Shown here in pieces: positions 37,001-49,573 of a stretch of DNA of 64,000 nt. The notes beneath the pieces are model-generated. The model was not told where the DNA came from. It saw only the letters and a list, made by a program, of their open reading frames with translations, and made no database searches. Numbering within the stretch: the stretch's first letter is position 1; the number at the start of each line of letters is the position of its first letter. The translations under genes and the position numbers were made by a program. This DNA is from Humulus lupulus (taxonomy: Eukaryota > Streptophyta > Magnoliopsida > Rosales > Cannabaceae), in NCBI RefSeq assembly GCF_963169125.1, contig NC_084795.1, forward strand, positions 276,034,122 through 276,098,121. The letters are read 5' to 3'.

Positions 37001-37936
37001 TATTATGTTATTTTCTTTCTCATAGTCTTCTACTCAATCTCTAACCTTAATCTTCATTTTGGTTAGGGAATCTAAGTTCTTGAGCACATAAGTTTCGGTA
37101 AGCATGTTTCTCAAATGGTTTAGTCTTTCCAGCTCTTTCATTTCATCTCCTTTCTTTAGACTCACTCTTTCTTATGGTTTTAGGAGTGTTTTAAAAAGTC
37201 CCAACTCAGTCCACATATCCCGGTAACTTTGGTAAGGAAAATAGGCTAAAATCAATATGTTATGTGCTTATGTTATCTATATGTTTTATGTTATTAAATG
37301 TGTTATGATATGTATGTATGTTTGTAGGCTTGGGCATATGACCCATATGACTAACAAGACCCCAAATGGGTTATGGGCATATGACCTACTTAGCTAGTAG
37401 GACCCCACTAATTCCATGGGCATATGCTTGTTTAGTCTATGGGACCCCAAGTAATAATGGCCATTATAATAAGTGTATGTTATATGTATTATGTTAAGTC
37501 TTTATGTTTCTTATGAAATTATGTATATGACTATGTGTTAGATTTTCCTTGCTGGACATTAGGTTCATTCCTTTCTGTTTTATGTGCAGGAAAATAAGCT
37601 TTAGAGGCGGTAAGATTCGTGACGCTTAGAGGATGTGTATCGATGGTGAATGGAGTCAAGGGGCCGAGTGTTATTCGATTCGAGGATGTAGTCTCATTTT
37701 ACTTTTTTATGGTTTTATGTGTATTTTCCGCACCAGTTATGTAATGTCTTTTATTTTAAATCATCTTTTGTTTTTAAAGACAATGGGATCCCATAATCCT
37801 TCTTAGTATTCTATTCAGTTGTAAGTAACTCTTATTTTACAAGTTACTAAATAAAATTGTGGTATTTTCGTAAAAATGTAAGTTTATGTATAGTTTCGTA
37901 AATGGTCCAAATAGTCTAGATTAGTGGGTCATTGCA
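34095..37936 (+). mobile_element. Solo LTR S2 (family S), itself interrupted by S3
   Basis: Starts TGTAGAGTCC, ends GGGTCATTGCA. Without the nested S3 and one copy of its target duplication it is 1910 bp. Flanks AATTT and ATTTT match imperfectly. Its own TATA (TCTATAAATAGG) is at 34841-34852, and four GCGATATATCGC-type palindromes lie between 34532 and 34662. It inserted into the left arm of the long inverted repeat. Confidence 0.85.
34898..36824 (+). mobile_element. Solo LTR S3 (family S) nested inside S2
   Basis: TGTAGAGTCC to GGTCGTTACA, 1927 bp, flanked by a perfect AGAAG duplication (34893-34897 and 36825-36829). It lies in the same orientation as S2 and inserted just downstream of the S2 TATA box. 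TATA at about 35644-35653; palindromes between 35336 and 35465. Short frames inside it carry no recognisable domain. Confidence 0.92.
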
Positions 37937-38738
37937 ATTTTTATATTTAAAAATAAATTGTAACTTAAATGAAAAATTAAACAAATTAAAATATGATATT
38001 TTTGAAATATTTTATAATAATTATTTAAAAATAATAAAATCATATATTTTATAACTTAAATAAAATTTAATTAAACTTAAACTTAATATTATATTAAACA
38101 TATAATATATAATCTTTTTTTCACTCCTAATTCAAAAAATAGAACAAACATAAACTTAAAAAAAAAGGATATTTTTATAATATTTTATAATAATTTAAAT
38201 AATTAAATCACATTAATTTAAAAATAATAAAGACACACATATTATTTTTTTATCTTATAAATTTGTGTGATAGTTTACATTTTATCAAGTGATTGAAGCT
38301 ATTTTTCTTCATTGAATTCACCAAAAGACATTCTGAGATACATTAGAAACAAAAAATAGTTGATGCATGTATACTACTATCTACGCTATGAATTTGCCTA
38401 TTCATATTTTATTTATATTATTACTTTCTTTATAAATATTATTGTATTTTATATATATTTCGTGTAAATATATATCTATGTCAACATTGTATTTATATGT
38501 CATATATGTAGAGCTTATTGATATAGACATTGATATATACTATATAGCTATAATTCATTCTATTATATATATATATATTAAAAAAACAGTGAACCAGTTT
38601 TTATCAAAATTATATACAATGTTTAAACATGTATTTTTTTAATTATCATATAAATTTTAAATAAATAAAAAATATCATAAAAATAAATAAAATATGTTTA
38701 ATATAATGCATGACATAAATTTATTAAAAAATTAGGGT

Positions 38739-41373
38739 TGTTGACGCCGTTTTTCGTCAACTTGAAAAAGAAAACAATTAAATAAGAATATATGAAATAA
38801 GAAGATGAAAACATGATCTTTTTACGTGGTTCAGCAGTTAAATCATCCTAGTCCACGAGTCTGTGTTATAAGTGCTTGGGAGTCTTCTGGAAACTTTAAG
38901 AGAATAGTTGCCCAGAGTTTTCTCTCAAGATTTCAAGATTTCGGTCCCTTACAAATGAAATTTCCTTCTCTATTTATAGAGAAGATTTCAGAATTCGTTC
39001 CCACATATTTTGGAAGATATTCTGCGAATTAAATGATATAATTCCACTTAATACATTATTTGCTACGTATACGGTAACATCCCATAAAATGTGGGAGTGG
39101 TTAACAAATTACATAATATCCCTTAAACATAGGGATTCTACAACAATAAATACATTCACATGTAATCGACTAGTTCAGATACAGAGTCCATTACACCTCC
39201 AAGACTATTTGTCTATCACGAGCTCGTCATCTTATTTTGCCTATGCTCACAACAAGTAACCATTGACGAAGTCATCACATTCGAGCTAATACTTCACGAG
39301 CTCGAACCATCTTGTCTGAGGGCAAGAGATGCATCAAGAGATCCTCTCTTGGACTGGATCTACAGGAGGCCTGGCCTGGACCGGAGGGAGTTGGTTATCA
39401 TTGATTACAACTCCAGTTCCCCGACTCGGTGCAGGATTGTAAATTGGTTGCTTGCGACCGTTCAGATAATCTAGTAGATCTGGATTCGGGGGATTATCAC
39501 GTCCCCGATTATGGTTTAAATTTTCCTGTAGATCTGGGTGATCTCCTCAATTTCTAGCATTTCTAGGCTCCGTGTTATATATACTCACAGACCTAGTGTA
39601 ATTCGAGCTTTCACTGACATGGCTTGTTGCATGATTATTACGAGATGAGTTTCCTATCAGTCTCCTCGTCTCAATAGTTTAAGACCGTGACATCTGGCTC
39701 CTCGTAGGATGAGGACCCCTACACTCTCGAGCAACTTCTTTTTTTTCCATGTCTATGCCCAGCTAAGCTATCCCTATCTTGGTGGGCCGGTCGTGGATCC
39801 CTCCGAACTGGCAAATGGTGCCTTATTGGCGACGTCGGGTGCCTTATTAGAGAAGGTGGATGCCTTCCATTGTGGGGCCTAGATGGCCCTGAATTCACCC
39901 GATCAGGCTCTGGTACATTCTGTGTGGCACCAGGATTTTGGGTACGAGCCACTGAGGGGGCTCGGTTATTCCCTATTCCTACTTGTGCCTCTAAAGTTGG
40001 GTTGGCAGCACCTTCAGCCCGGTTACTTCTCCGGGGTCTCGGTGGAACAGGATGCGATGCTGGTGGCGGAGCTTGCTCTGCCCTTCTGGCTGCCGCATTC
40101 TTACGAGGTTGCCTCTTAGGCCTACGAGGTGGGACTTGAGCGTCCCGTGGAGGCGGAGATTGGGTATCTTGCGAAGGCGGGGCCTGAGCCACCTGTGCTT
40201 CAGTAGCTAGTCTGGCTAGCTCTTCATTGCGTTTTGTAGCTTCTGCCTACAATTTACACAGTTGGCGATTCTCGAGTTCCATGATTGAAACATATCTCTC
40301 GGGATTGTAGTATATATCCTCGTCGGCCCTAGGGGTAGGTGGTCCCCGGGAGTTAGACGAGTCACTCCACTCATTGGGATCAGAATTCACCATAGGCTGC
40401 TTTCCAGGGCATTGGGGGTAGTCATCTTCATCTAGAATTTCCTCCTCAGGTATATTGGGATCATTTGCAGACATTGCTAATTCGAGAGGCTCTCTAACTA
40501 AATAGACTCACGCACTGTTTAATGGCTCTCAATGAAAACACCAAATTGTTGACACCATTTTTCGACAACTTGAAAATGAGAGCAATTAAACTAGAATATA
40601 TCAGATGAAATGAAATAAGAAGATGAAAATAGGATCTTTTTACATGGTTCAGCAGTTAAATCTGCTTAGTCCACGAGTCTGTGTTATAAGCGCTTAAGAG
40701 TCTTCTGGAAACTTTAAGAGAATAGTTGCCCAGAGTTTTCTCTCAAGATCTCAAGATTTCGGTCCCTTACAAATGGAGTTTCCTTTTCCATTTATAGAGA
40801 AGGTTTCAGAATTCGTTCTCACATATTTCGAGAAGACATTTTGCGAATCAAATGATATAATTCCACTTAATGCATTATTTTCTACGTACACGGTAACATC
40901 CCATAAAACGTGGGATTGGTTAAGAAATTACATAATATCCCTTAAACATAGGGATTATGCAACAATAAATACATTCACATGTAACCAACAAGCTCAGATA
41001 CTGAGTCCATTACACCTCCGAGACTATTTGTCTATCACGAGCTCGTCATCTTATTTTGCCTATGCTCACAACAAGTAACCATTGACGAAGTCTTCACATT
41101 CGAGCTTATACTTCTTGAGCTCGAACCATCTTGTCTGAGGGCAAGAGATGCATCAGAAAATATATACAAGTGTTGAACCCTTGTTATTGCGAGCTTACCT
41201 CATAAGCTCGGAGCATCTTCGAGGCTACACACTCCTCAAGCTCACAAGGTAGTCATTTACAGCGAAACTGTTTGTCTGAAGGATCATATAATGACTATGC
41301 TTGTTTCGAGCTTACACCTAATGAACTTAGATTTGGGATCGTAATTCCTCAATCTCGAAATCTGGGTGTAACA
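38739..41373 (-). mobile_element. Gag-only deletion derivative of a Ty3/gypsy-type element
   Basis: TGTTGACGCC at the left and GGGTGTAACA at the right are flanked by a perfect AGGGT duplication (38734-38738 and 41374-41378). The right LTR is 40547-41373 (827 bp). The left LTR copy covers only 38739-39336 and lacks about 218 bp of U3. Between them is only gag. A large deletion has removed pol and the start of the 3' LTR. Confidence 0.85.
39337..40474 (-). pseudogene. Gypsy gag, broken and truncated
   Basis: It starts MSANDPNIPEEEILDEDDYP at 40474, about 70 bases inside the 5' LTR, and reads to an in-frame TAG at 40247. The same frame resumes as a Pro/Arg-rich stretch (PPRRPKRQPRKNAAARRAE) to 39719. 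Further sequence to 39337 still reads gag-like in another frame (NPPNPDLLDYLNGRK). No zinc knuckle, protease or RT remains. Gag would form the particle; this copy could at most be mobilised by a relative. Confidence 0.7.
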
Positions 41374-42769
41374 AGGGTAAAAATATGTCTATAATTTTAA
41401 TAAAAATTGGTTCACTTTTAAAAAAAATATGTAATAGAATGAATCACAGTTCTATAGGATATATAAATATTTATATCAATAATTTCTACATATATGACAT
41501 TTAAATACAACGTTGACATAAATATATATTTACATAGCTACATGACATTTATATAAATTACAGTAATATTTAATTAAAAATTAATAATAGAATAAAATAA
41601 TAATAGAAAAATTCAAGTGTAGAGTAGTATACATGCATTAACTATTTTTAGTTTCTATTTCTAATGTATCTCACAATGTCCTTTGGTGAATTTTATGAAG
41701 AAAAGGAGCTCCAATCACTTAATAAATAATAAACTAACATGCAAATTTATAAGATAAAAAAATGATATGTATGACTTTATTAGTTTTAAATAAATATGAT
41801 TTAACTATTAAAATTGTATCATAAAATATCATATTTTTATTTATTTAATTATTTTGTTTAAGTTATGTTTGTTCTTATTTTTTAATTTTGCAGTGGTAAC
41901 AAGATATTATATATTTAATATAATATTAATATTATACATGAATTCTAAATTTAAGTTTGTTGCTAGTTGATAGTAGAATATATTATATTATATATTTAAT
42001 ATGATATTATTCTAATATGTGAAGTTTAAGCTTAAGTTTAATTAAATTTTATTTAAGTTAAACATACGGTTTTATTATTTTTAAATAATTATCATTCTAA
42101 AATATCTAAAAAATATGCTATTTTAATTTATTTAATTATTTATTTATTTAATTTTATTTAAATTTAAATCATGTTTACAATCTACCGTTAAATATAAGAT
42201 TATTATATTAAAGTTAAAAGGAAAAAAAATCGTTAAAACTAAGAATTTTTGTTATCTACACACTTTTTATATATAAGAGTTATATGGTATATTATATATA
42301 TATACTAGGCTTAATTTTATTTAGAAAATATATTAATTTATGTTTATTATTTTTTTAATTATCATATATATTTTAAATAAATACAAAATGCCATATATTA
42401 TAAAATAATGAATAAACATATTAAAAAAAATTAAACCAAAATATTGTTTATAGTTTAATTTTTTTTAAATAAAAAATTATCAAACTAAGAATCCGTTAGA
42501 TACACACTTTTTGTATATAAAGATATGGTGCATTCTAGTTTTAAAATTAAATAATTTTTTTTTCCAAATTTTCCTCTATAAATAATACTAATGAACTTCA
42601 TTGTAATAAAATATTAAGAAAAATCTAATTTAAAACTATGAATTTGAAAAGTTTATTTGATCAAAAAGTTACATGTACATGATCGAACTACCAAAATAGA
42701 ATGGGATAAAAATCAGAGAACTAAATGCTTCACTTTGTAGTGAAAAGTGAGTTAATAGTTTTTGTGAAT

Positions 42770-42993
<224 letters not shown>

Positions 42994-43016
42994 AAATCCT
43001 ATTTTCTATTCATTGA

Positions 43017-43234
<218 letters not shown>

Positions 43235-43300
43235 TTGAAGTAATGAGCCTCCCTATATTGGGAGGCTCATTACTTTCAATTGAGATAATGAAAAATTATT

Positions 43301-43417
<117 letters not shown>

Positions 43418-43579
43418 TTACACTTATAGCTTCCATACCTATTTATTTGAGATCGTCTCCCGGATAAAGAAAGAACAAACCAAGAGTCAAAGAAAAGACA
43501 TCGATTCAAATCAAGATTTATCTGGTATTCTATATCAAATCCCAAAACTAAAGACAAAAAATAACAAAACAATATTCTA

Positions 43580-43678
43580 TCAGACTACTTGTCTTCTTGT
43601 AGTTGGATCTCCAAGTTTTTTGAATGCTTCAAATTCTACTTGAGCATCCAAATCTGGGTCAATACCAGCAAAAACATC
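43580..43678 (-). pseudogene. psbB: psbB 3' end, nuclear fragment
   Basis: Encodes the last 32 residues of CP47 ([21 protein letters not shown]) and its TGA. Truncated upstream at 43678, where the LTR-like sequence begins. Confidence 0.88.
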
Positions 43679-44306
43679 ATATATTGTTGACTAACTTTTT
43701 TGCTAACAATTAATTAAACTAAAACTTAAAGAAAAAGATTGAACACGAGTTTTTACGTTGTTCAGGTTGTGAATAAACCCTAGTCCACGAGTTACCTGTA
43801 TTAGGATTATAAGAACTTGCAAAGCTCAAGTTCTCTTGGGTTACAGGCAGCGTATAAGCTTACTCTTTAAATAAGAATTGAGATCCTTTCACTACAAAAA
43901 AAGATTGCTTTTGTCGATGCATTTTTGCGCCAGAAAAAATTAGATTTATGCCGGAAAAAGGTCCTCAGGACTTTGCCGACGTGTTTTTGCATGGACAAAG
44001 GCTTACTGTTAAAGTCGATCGTTAATAGGACTTTTGTCTGCGTAAAATGAACGACGCGGACAAAAGTATCTTTTACCGACTCAAAGCTACGCCGTGAAAA
44101 GTAATATTTTTTAATATAAAATTAAAATATATAATAAAAATATTTAAATATTTAAGTATGCATAAGTATGCCGAATCTAAACGGAAAAGAAATTTTTGTT
44201 TACTTATTTTGAAATTCATAAAAATTGAAAAATTGGAGATGATATTATAAATTCCAAAGTAGAGCATGGTGATAAGTTGCAAGAAACATCTTTGAATTTA
44301 ATGAAT
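43679..44306. repeat. RLK3 block 3' flank: LTR-like piece and CACTA-like terminus
   Basis: Copy of 6902-7374 plus 8800-8963, with CACTACAAAAAAAG at 43890 and the uninterrupted AATATTTAAATATT site near 44142. No coding sequence until the RLK3 stop at 44307. Confidence 0.8.
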
Positions 44307-47237
44307 TCAACTAATCTTATTTTCAATTTCTAGTAAAATTTCATGTGGGAACATTAGCTGTCCAAGTGAAATATCACTAAAACGCTTGGCTATCAATCGT
44401 TTGCGAGCAAGAAGTTGTTGAGAAACTAGCTTCATTGTTGGTCGATACATTGGTTTGGCATTTAGGCATGCAAATCCCAGCGTAGTAATAAGAACAATAT
44501 CACTCTCAACAATCCCATTTCTTGGCGGTGATGGGCGATGGTCTATTATTTCAGTCAGCAACATATTTTGAATTGACGATGATGAAGATGACAATGATGA
44601 CAAAAATTCTCCAGGGTGCTTACCCATTAGCGTTTCTGGTACCACTACACCAAAGCTATAAACGTCACATTTTTCTGTTATGGCCATGGTGTAGGCAAAT
44701 TCTACATGTCAATCACAACAAGATGAAGTATCCTTGAGTTAAAGATTCGAATTTCTTTCCAAATCAATGATTTAATTTCACTTCAATACATGTAAGTGTA
44801 AAGAATATTAATTTGGCAAGGGAATGGAATGGAATGGAATGTAAAAAAAGTTACCTGGAGCAATATAGCCGTATGTACCAGCAATCATGGTTCGATTGGA
44901 AGTATCGGGATCAAGTAATCTAGCGGTTCCATAATCAGACACAAAAGCCTCAAATTCTGAGTTCAATAAGATGTTGGTGCTCTTTACATCACGATGAACA
45001 ATTGGAGGAGTGGAATCATGATGCATGTAAGATAATGCATAAGCTATGCCTTTGATGACATTAATTCTCTTACTCCAATCTAATTCCATAGCTTCTAAAT
45101 CATTGCTTAGAACACAAAACAAGCTTCCTCTTTCCATATACTCGTAAATCAAAAACATGCTTCTTTTGTTCAAACAGAATCCATAGAGTCTTATGATATT
45201 TTTGTGACGAATTTTAGTCAACGTTTCTACCTCATTCTCAAAACTCTTTCTGAATGATACTTCTTCAGCCTCTGAACTGTGAAGCTTCTTCAAGGCAACT
45301 ACTTTGCCACTAGGTAGTTGTGCTCTATATACACTACCGTAACCACCTGTTCCAATGCAATATCGAATGTCAAAATCTTCCGTTGCTTTTAGGATATCTT
45401 CAAATGCAATTTGCCCATCATAATTCCATATCGACAATATATCACCATTTTTTGAAGCTCGTTTAGTAGGTTGGACTTGTCTAGTTTTGAAAAGGCACTT
45501 ATGGGCCAACAGGAATAAAATGATCAAACAAAAGACAGAGAAGGCCAAGACGACGCAAATAATCATCGCAACTTGAGGGGTAGACTTGCGGGTAGGCTTG
45601 GTAGACTTGCGGGTAGACTTGGAGGTAGACTTGAAGCAATGAAGGGGATAGTTGAAAGAAATGATGTCAAGCTCTTTGCCGCCGGTTGGACACTTTAAAA
45701 AGTTGTAAGAAAGATCCAAATACCTTAATTCTGTCATGCTGGCAAATTCAGAAGGTATGATCCCTGATATGTTGTTATATGACAAGTCCAAGGAATACAG
45801 CTTTCTGAGCTTTACAATATTTGAATCCATGGAACCATATATTCTATTTGAACCTAGCGAAAGAACTTCAATTGATTGTAAAGCCGTGAGAATTGGCATA
45901 ATTGGACAACTGAGGTTGTTGGAACTAACATCCAGAAATGTTAAGTTCTTCAAATTTGCAATTTCTAATGGAATGCAACCAATCATTTGATTTTGGCTAA
46001 GGTCCAACTCCACCAAATTGGTTAGATTACCCAAAGCCGGAGGTATGGAACCATTGATTTTGTTGTGGGAAAATGATAGGGAAGTCAATCTGTTCAGGTG
46101 GAATATACTGGATGGGAGGTGTCCTTGGAGCCTGTTGCCAGACAGGTGAAGAGAAACCATGTTCTTCAGCTTTCCTAAATCAATTGGAATAGACCCATTA
46201 ATTTGATTAGATGACATATGTAGATGAGTGAGGTTGGAAAAAAGAGCAACAGTTGAAGGAATTGGACAACTGAGGCTGTTGTAACTAACATCCAGAAATG
46301 TTAAGTTCTTCAAATTTGCAATTTCTAATGGAATGCAACCAATCAATTGATTTTGGTTAAGGACTAACGACTCTAGGTTTCTTAGTTTTCTAATTTCCAG
46401 AGGGAGTGGACCATCAAATTCGTTTGAACTAAGGTCCAACTCCACCGAATTGGTTAGATCACCCAAAGCCGGAGGTATGGAACCATTGATTTTGTTGTGA
46501 GAAAATGATAGGGAAGTCAATCTGTTCAGTTGGAATATACTGGATGGGAGGTGTCCTTGGAGCCTGTTGTGAGACAGGTCCAGAGAAACCATGTTCTTCA
46601 GCTTTCCTAAATCAATTGGAATAGACCCATTAATTTCATTAGATGACATATTTAGATGAGTGAGGTTGGAAAAAAGAGCAACAGTTGAAGGAATTGGACC
46701 GCGAAAATGGTTATGGCTCAAATTTAATGTAATGAGATTCTTTAAACTACCCAATTCTCTTGGAATAGAACCATTTAGGCCATTATAAGAAAGATCAAAC
46801 ACCCTCAACCTGGAGAGGTTGGCAATTGAAAGAGGTAATTGGCCTGTTAGACAATTTTTGGAAAGGTGAAGGTGGGTGAGTTTTGAAAGAGTACCTAGGT
46901 GGGATGGAATAACTCCAGAAATCCCAGCACAGGAAAGATTCAGATGGACTAAGTTTGGAAAGCAAGACCAGTTGAATTTCTTCAATGACCATTGTTCACA
47001 ATATTCACAATAATAATGAGAAAGAGTAATTTGAGTAATCTGTCCAGCGGGGTCGCAAGTGATACCTGACCAATTGCAATATTGGGTTGTATTGTAGACA
47101 GAGTCGTGGCTGCACCACCCACTTCGGAGCAATGAAAGCACTTCTGGTTGATCTCTGTGGTACGGTGAAGCTTGAACTAGGACATTGGCTGCATAGGCTA
47201 GTCCTACAATAATGAGTATTAAAGTGGAGGATTTCAT
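44307..47237 (-). CDS. LRR receptor-like kinase RLK3 (MIK2-like), full length
   Basis: Exons 47237-44855 and 44701-44307 give 925 residues. A signal peptide ([20 protein letters not shown]..) is followed by an N-terminal cap with WC..C pairs and about 18 LRRs of 24 residues (roughly 93-525). Then come a transmembrane helix (about 570-593, [19 protein letters not shown]) and a kinase (about 645-915) with [33 protein letters not shown] and SDYGTARLL. Arg precedes the catalytic Asp, so it is an RD kinase, but DFG is DYG. LRRs 5-10 and 11-16 are a 432-bp internal duplication. It is the only full-length copy without lesions. One residue in kinase helix E/F differs (VVPETLMG where RLK1 has VVLEMLMG). 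The ligand is unknown. Confidence 0.9.
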
Positions 47238-47293
47238 GGTTTACAGAGATGAGTGAGTGACTGCTTCCACGGTCTGCTTGAACTTGAAGACGT

Positions 47294-47303
47294 TATTATA
47301 TAG
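47294..47303 (-). promoter_or_regulatory. TATA box of RLK3
   Basis: Minus-strand ACTATATAATAACG about 60 bases upstream of the ATG, as in RLK1. Confidence 0.5.
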
Positions 47304-47490
47304 TACTTTGCGACAGTGACACAAGAATAATTGAACCCCGTGGTAAATAGAGAGGAAATGTTATTTGACATTAATTCTACGTTGTCACGTGAAAGATAAG
47401 ATTGAATTCAATGACTCCAACGTGATTGAAATATAGCAAACTAAATGACTACTTGGCCCCAATGAAGCTTTCGAGTTGACTGGCTTTAAG

Positions 47491-48410
47491 ATTATATGAT
47501 TTAAAAATGAAGATTGCAAACTAATATTGTTTTGGGGTTTAGATTTCTGGTTGTCTTCTTAATGTTTTAATATATTGTTTGTTGGGTTTTAAAGGTGCTT
47601 TGAGATTGTGGAGTTAGACTTCGATACAGATCCTAAGGTAACTTGTTCTGTCTTTCTTTTTAGTTTCAATATTGTTAAAATTAAAAGAAATATGTTGACA
47701 TAAAAAGATGCAATGTGTATATATTCAGTCTCCTTTTGAGTCAAACTTCTTTTAGCACTCATAGCTTGCAAATTACTTATCCTTTTTGGTATTTTGCTTA
47801 AACACAGTCTTAGCTATATTGTATGCACGCTAGAGACAGTGGTATGCTCGTTGAGATGGTTAGAGACAGTGGTTGTCACCAACTTAGAAAGTTTACATTA
47901 GTATATAGAAGAGATAAGAAGATACATTCTTGTTAGTGTAAGGTTATCAAAGTTTACCAGCTTAAAAGACAGTGGTTGTCAAATATGATATGTCATATAT
48001 TGAATTGAGGCAGAAATGAGCATAGACTTGTTAGTATAAGGTTATCAATATTGAGTGTTGTTTTGGTTTGGTCATATAGTATCTAATTCTGGTAGAGGAA
48101 CTTGAAAAAGAGATGGTTTTGAACAATTTGTTTGTAGCAATATTCAACTAGGATTGGGATGAAATTCAGTTTATGTTTTGTTGTTGAGTTGTGTATTTTG
48201 TTTGAGTGATCTTGAGAACTTAGAGAGAATGAGATTATTAATTAGTATTTGTATCTTAGATTATAGTTTCCTCCTCTTTCTCTTAGATGATCATTGCTCT
48301 GACTTTCTCATCCAAATTTTCAACTTCTAGAACTACATGGAATGGAAGTCTTGTTTTTTCTTTTCTTTCTAAAATGGGAATTCTCTTTTTGGACTGTTTA
48401 TGATGCTCTG
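47491..48410. other. Intergenic region with one exon-like island
   Basis: Positions 47595-47636 read CFEIVELDFDTDPK on the plus strand, preceded by a TTTTAAAG acceptor-like site and followed by AAG/GTAACT, a good donor. This could be a stray exon of a broken gene; I cannot name it. The rest contains repeats of AGAGACAGTGGT but no frame. Confidence 0.3.
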
Positions 48411-48611
48411 TCAAGTACAGCCCAGAATCCCTTTTTCCTTTTCGAACTGCTGTAGACCATGATGATGAACATTTAAGTTCTCAGGTGCATAGGCATTTGA
48501 CAAAGTAGCAACATCATCAACATTGTGTGTTTCAGTGCAACTGTTTAATGTAAAAAGCATGAAAATGATTATTATGATAATCATTACCAGTGTCTGAGAA
48601 AAAGAGCCCAT
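48411..48611 (-). CDS. Possible small secreted peptide precursor, 66 residues
   Basis: Starting at the ATG at 48611 (MGSFSQTLVM) the frame has a hydrophobic run of six isoleucines plus FMLF, typical of a signal peptide core (about residues 7-22). A polar tail follows (THNVDDVATLSNAYAPENLN..HHHGLQQFEKEKG) with one terminal Cys. An in-frame upstream extension has no ATG. A strong TATA box lies about 350 bases upstream. I do not recognise the family: no CLE, PSK, CEP, IDA or RALF motif is visible. It lies 1.2 kb upstream of RLK3 on the same strand. Coding status is uncertain at this length. Confidence 0.4.
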   Translation of the reverse strand: MGSFSQTLVMIIIIIIFMLFTLNSCTETHNVDDVATLSNAYAPENLNVHHHGLQQFEKEKGILGCT

Positions 48612-48961
48612 GTTTTCATTCAACCAAGAAAAATAAAAATCATCAAAGCACCAATCCAATATTCAACTTATAAATCTGCCACTTTTATTTATCTTTATTC
48701 TTTCTTTCTTTACTACATACAGAAAGTGGGTTTTTTTATTTATTTATTTTTTCATTTTTCTTCAAACATATAAGAAGTGGGATTTCACAATTTTATGATA
48801 CATATGCCAATTTAGATCGGAGAATAATGTCTTGTACTTATTTTTTTGAGTCAGGGTTGTTTTTATTTCTTTTCCTGTTTAGTTTCTTTGTCTTTCTTTT
48901 GAAGGTATAGTGTTTTTGGTCAAAGAAACTTCAGATTATCAGATTTAGAGTAGTGGTCCTA

Positions 48962-48977
48962 TTTATATATATAGGTA
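48962..48977 (-). promoter_or_regulatory. TATA box upstream of the small peptide ORF
   Basis: The minus strand reads CCTATATATATAAATAGGACC. Transcription would start near 48935 and run through a polypurine-rich leader to the ATG at 48611. Confidence 0.4.
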
Positions 48978-48979
48978 TG

Positions 48980-49573
48980 TATAACAATTTTGAAATCTGA
49001 ACATAACCATTAGATATTTTATTTTTTGGATTTTTTTATTATAAGAGGAGTGGCTGATTGCTTAACAGTTAGCAGACATAAAAACAAATTAATCAATCAT
49101 ACATTTCACTTGTTAAAGAAGAAAATAATAATAAATACACTGCAAAGAATTTTCTTATATATCCTTATACAATTTTCATACAAAGAATCTAAAAAGGGAA
49201 CAATTATACAATAGATAGATAGAAAATGGTACATGCATGATCTGATTGTATTATTAACAAATAAACCCAATTATAAATTGTTATATATATTTATATAAAA
49301 GGGTTGAACATTTATTGCTCTGCTAATAATTTGATAGGAAGTTCCTGTCAAAATAGCATAACACAGTAGAAAAAAAAGAAGAAAAGGGTAGAAGAAAATT
49401 CTGAATTGTATTGATTACCAAGATTTCGAGAGCTTGGTTCTCTCCAAACAGGTATTAAACCTTACAAAATACTTGACAACCTCTCCTCTCTACAGACCAG
49501 CCTATTTATTCTAAAGGACTAGGAAAATACGGTGCACTCACCCATACTCTAATACAACCCAAATAACTAACTC
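48980..49573. other. AT-rich region, possibly including partial gypsy 3' sequence
   Basis: No gene found to about 49300. Positions 49310-49573, just after the gypsy pol stop, may be the start of its 3' untranslated/LTR region (TACAAAATACTTGACAACC..CTACAGACCAGCC), but no LTR boundary is identifiable. Confidence 0.3.

Larger units (their letters stand above)
33790..42540. repeat. Long AT-rich inverted repeat (foldback-like), split by later insertions
   Basis: Left arm: about 33960-34094 plus 37937-38640. Right arm: about 41390-42300, continuing weakly to 42540. For example CCAAAGGACATTCTGAGATAC-type sequence at 38321-38345 pairs with 41665-41695, and TGTGTAGATA..TAGTTTTAAC at 34003-34037 pairs with 42232-42275. 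Solo LTRs S2/S3 interrupt the left arm and a gag element sits near the centre. Arms of about 0.9 kb suggest a foldback or MULE-like DNA transposon; no transposase is seen. Confidence 0.65.

Noticed and set aside
38442..38642. Tyr/Ile-rich frame on the plus strand
   Set aside because: Low-complexity AT-rich sequence of the inverted repeat arm.
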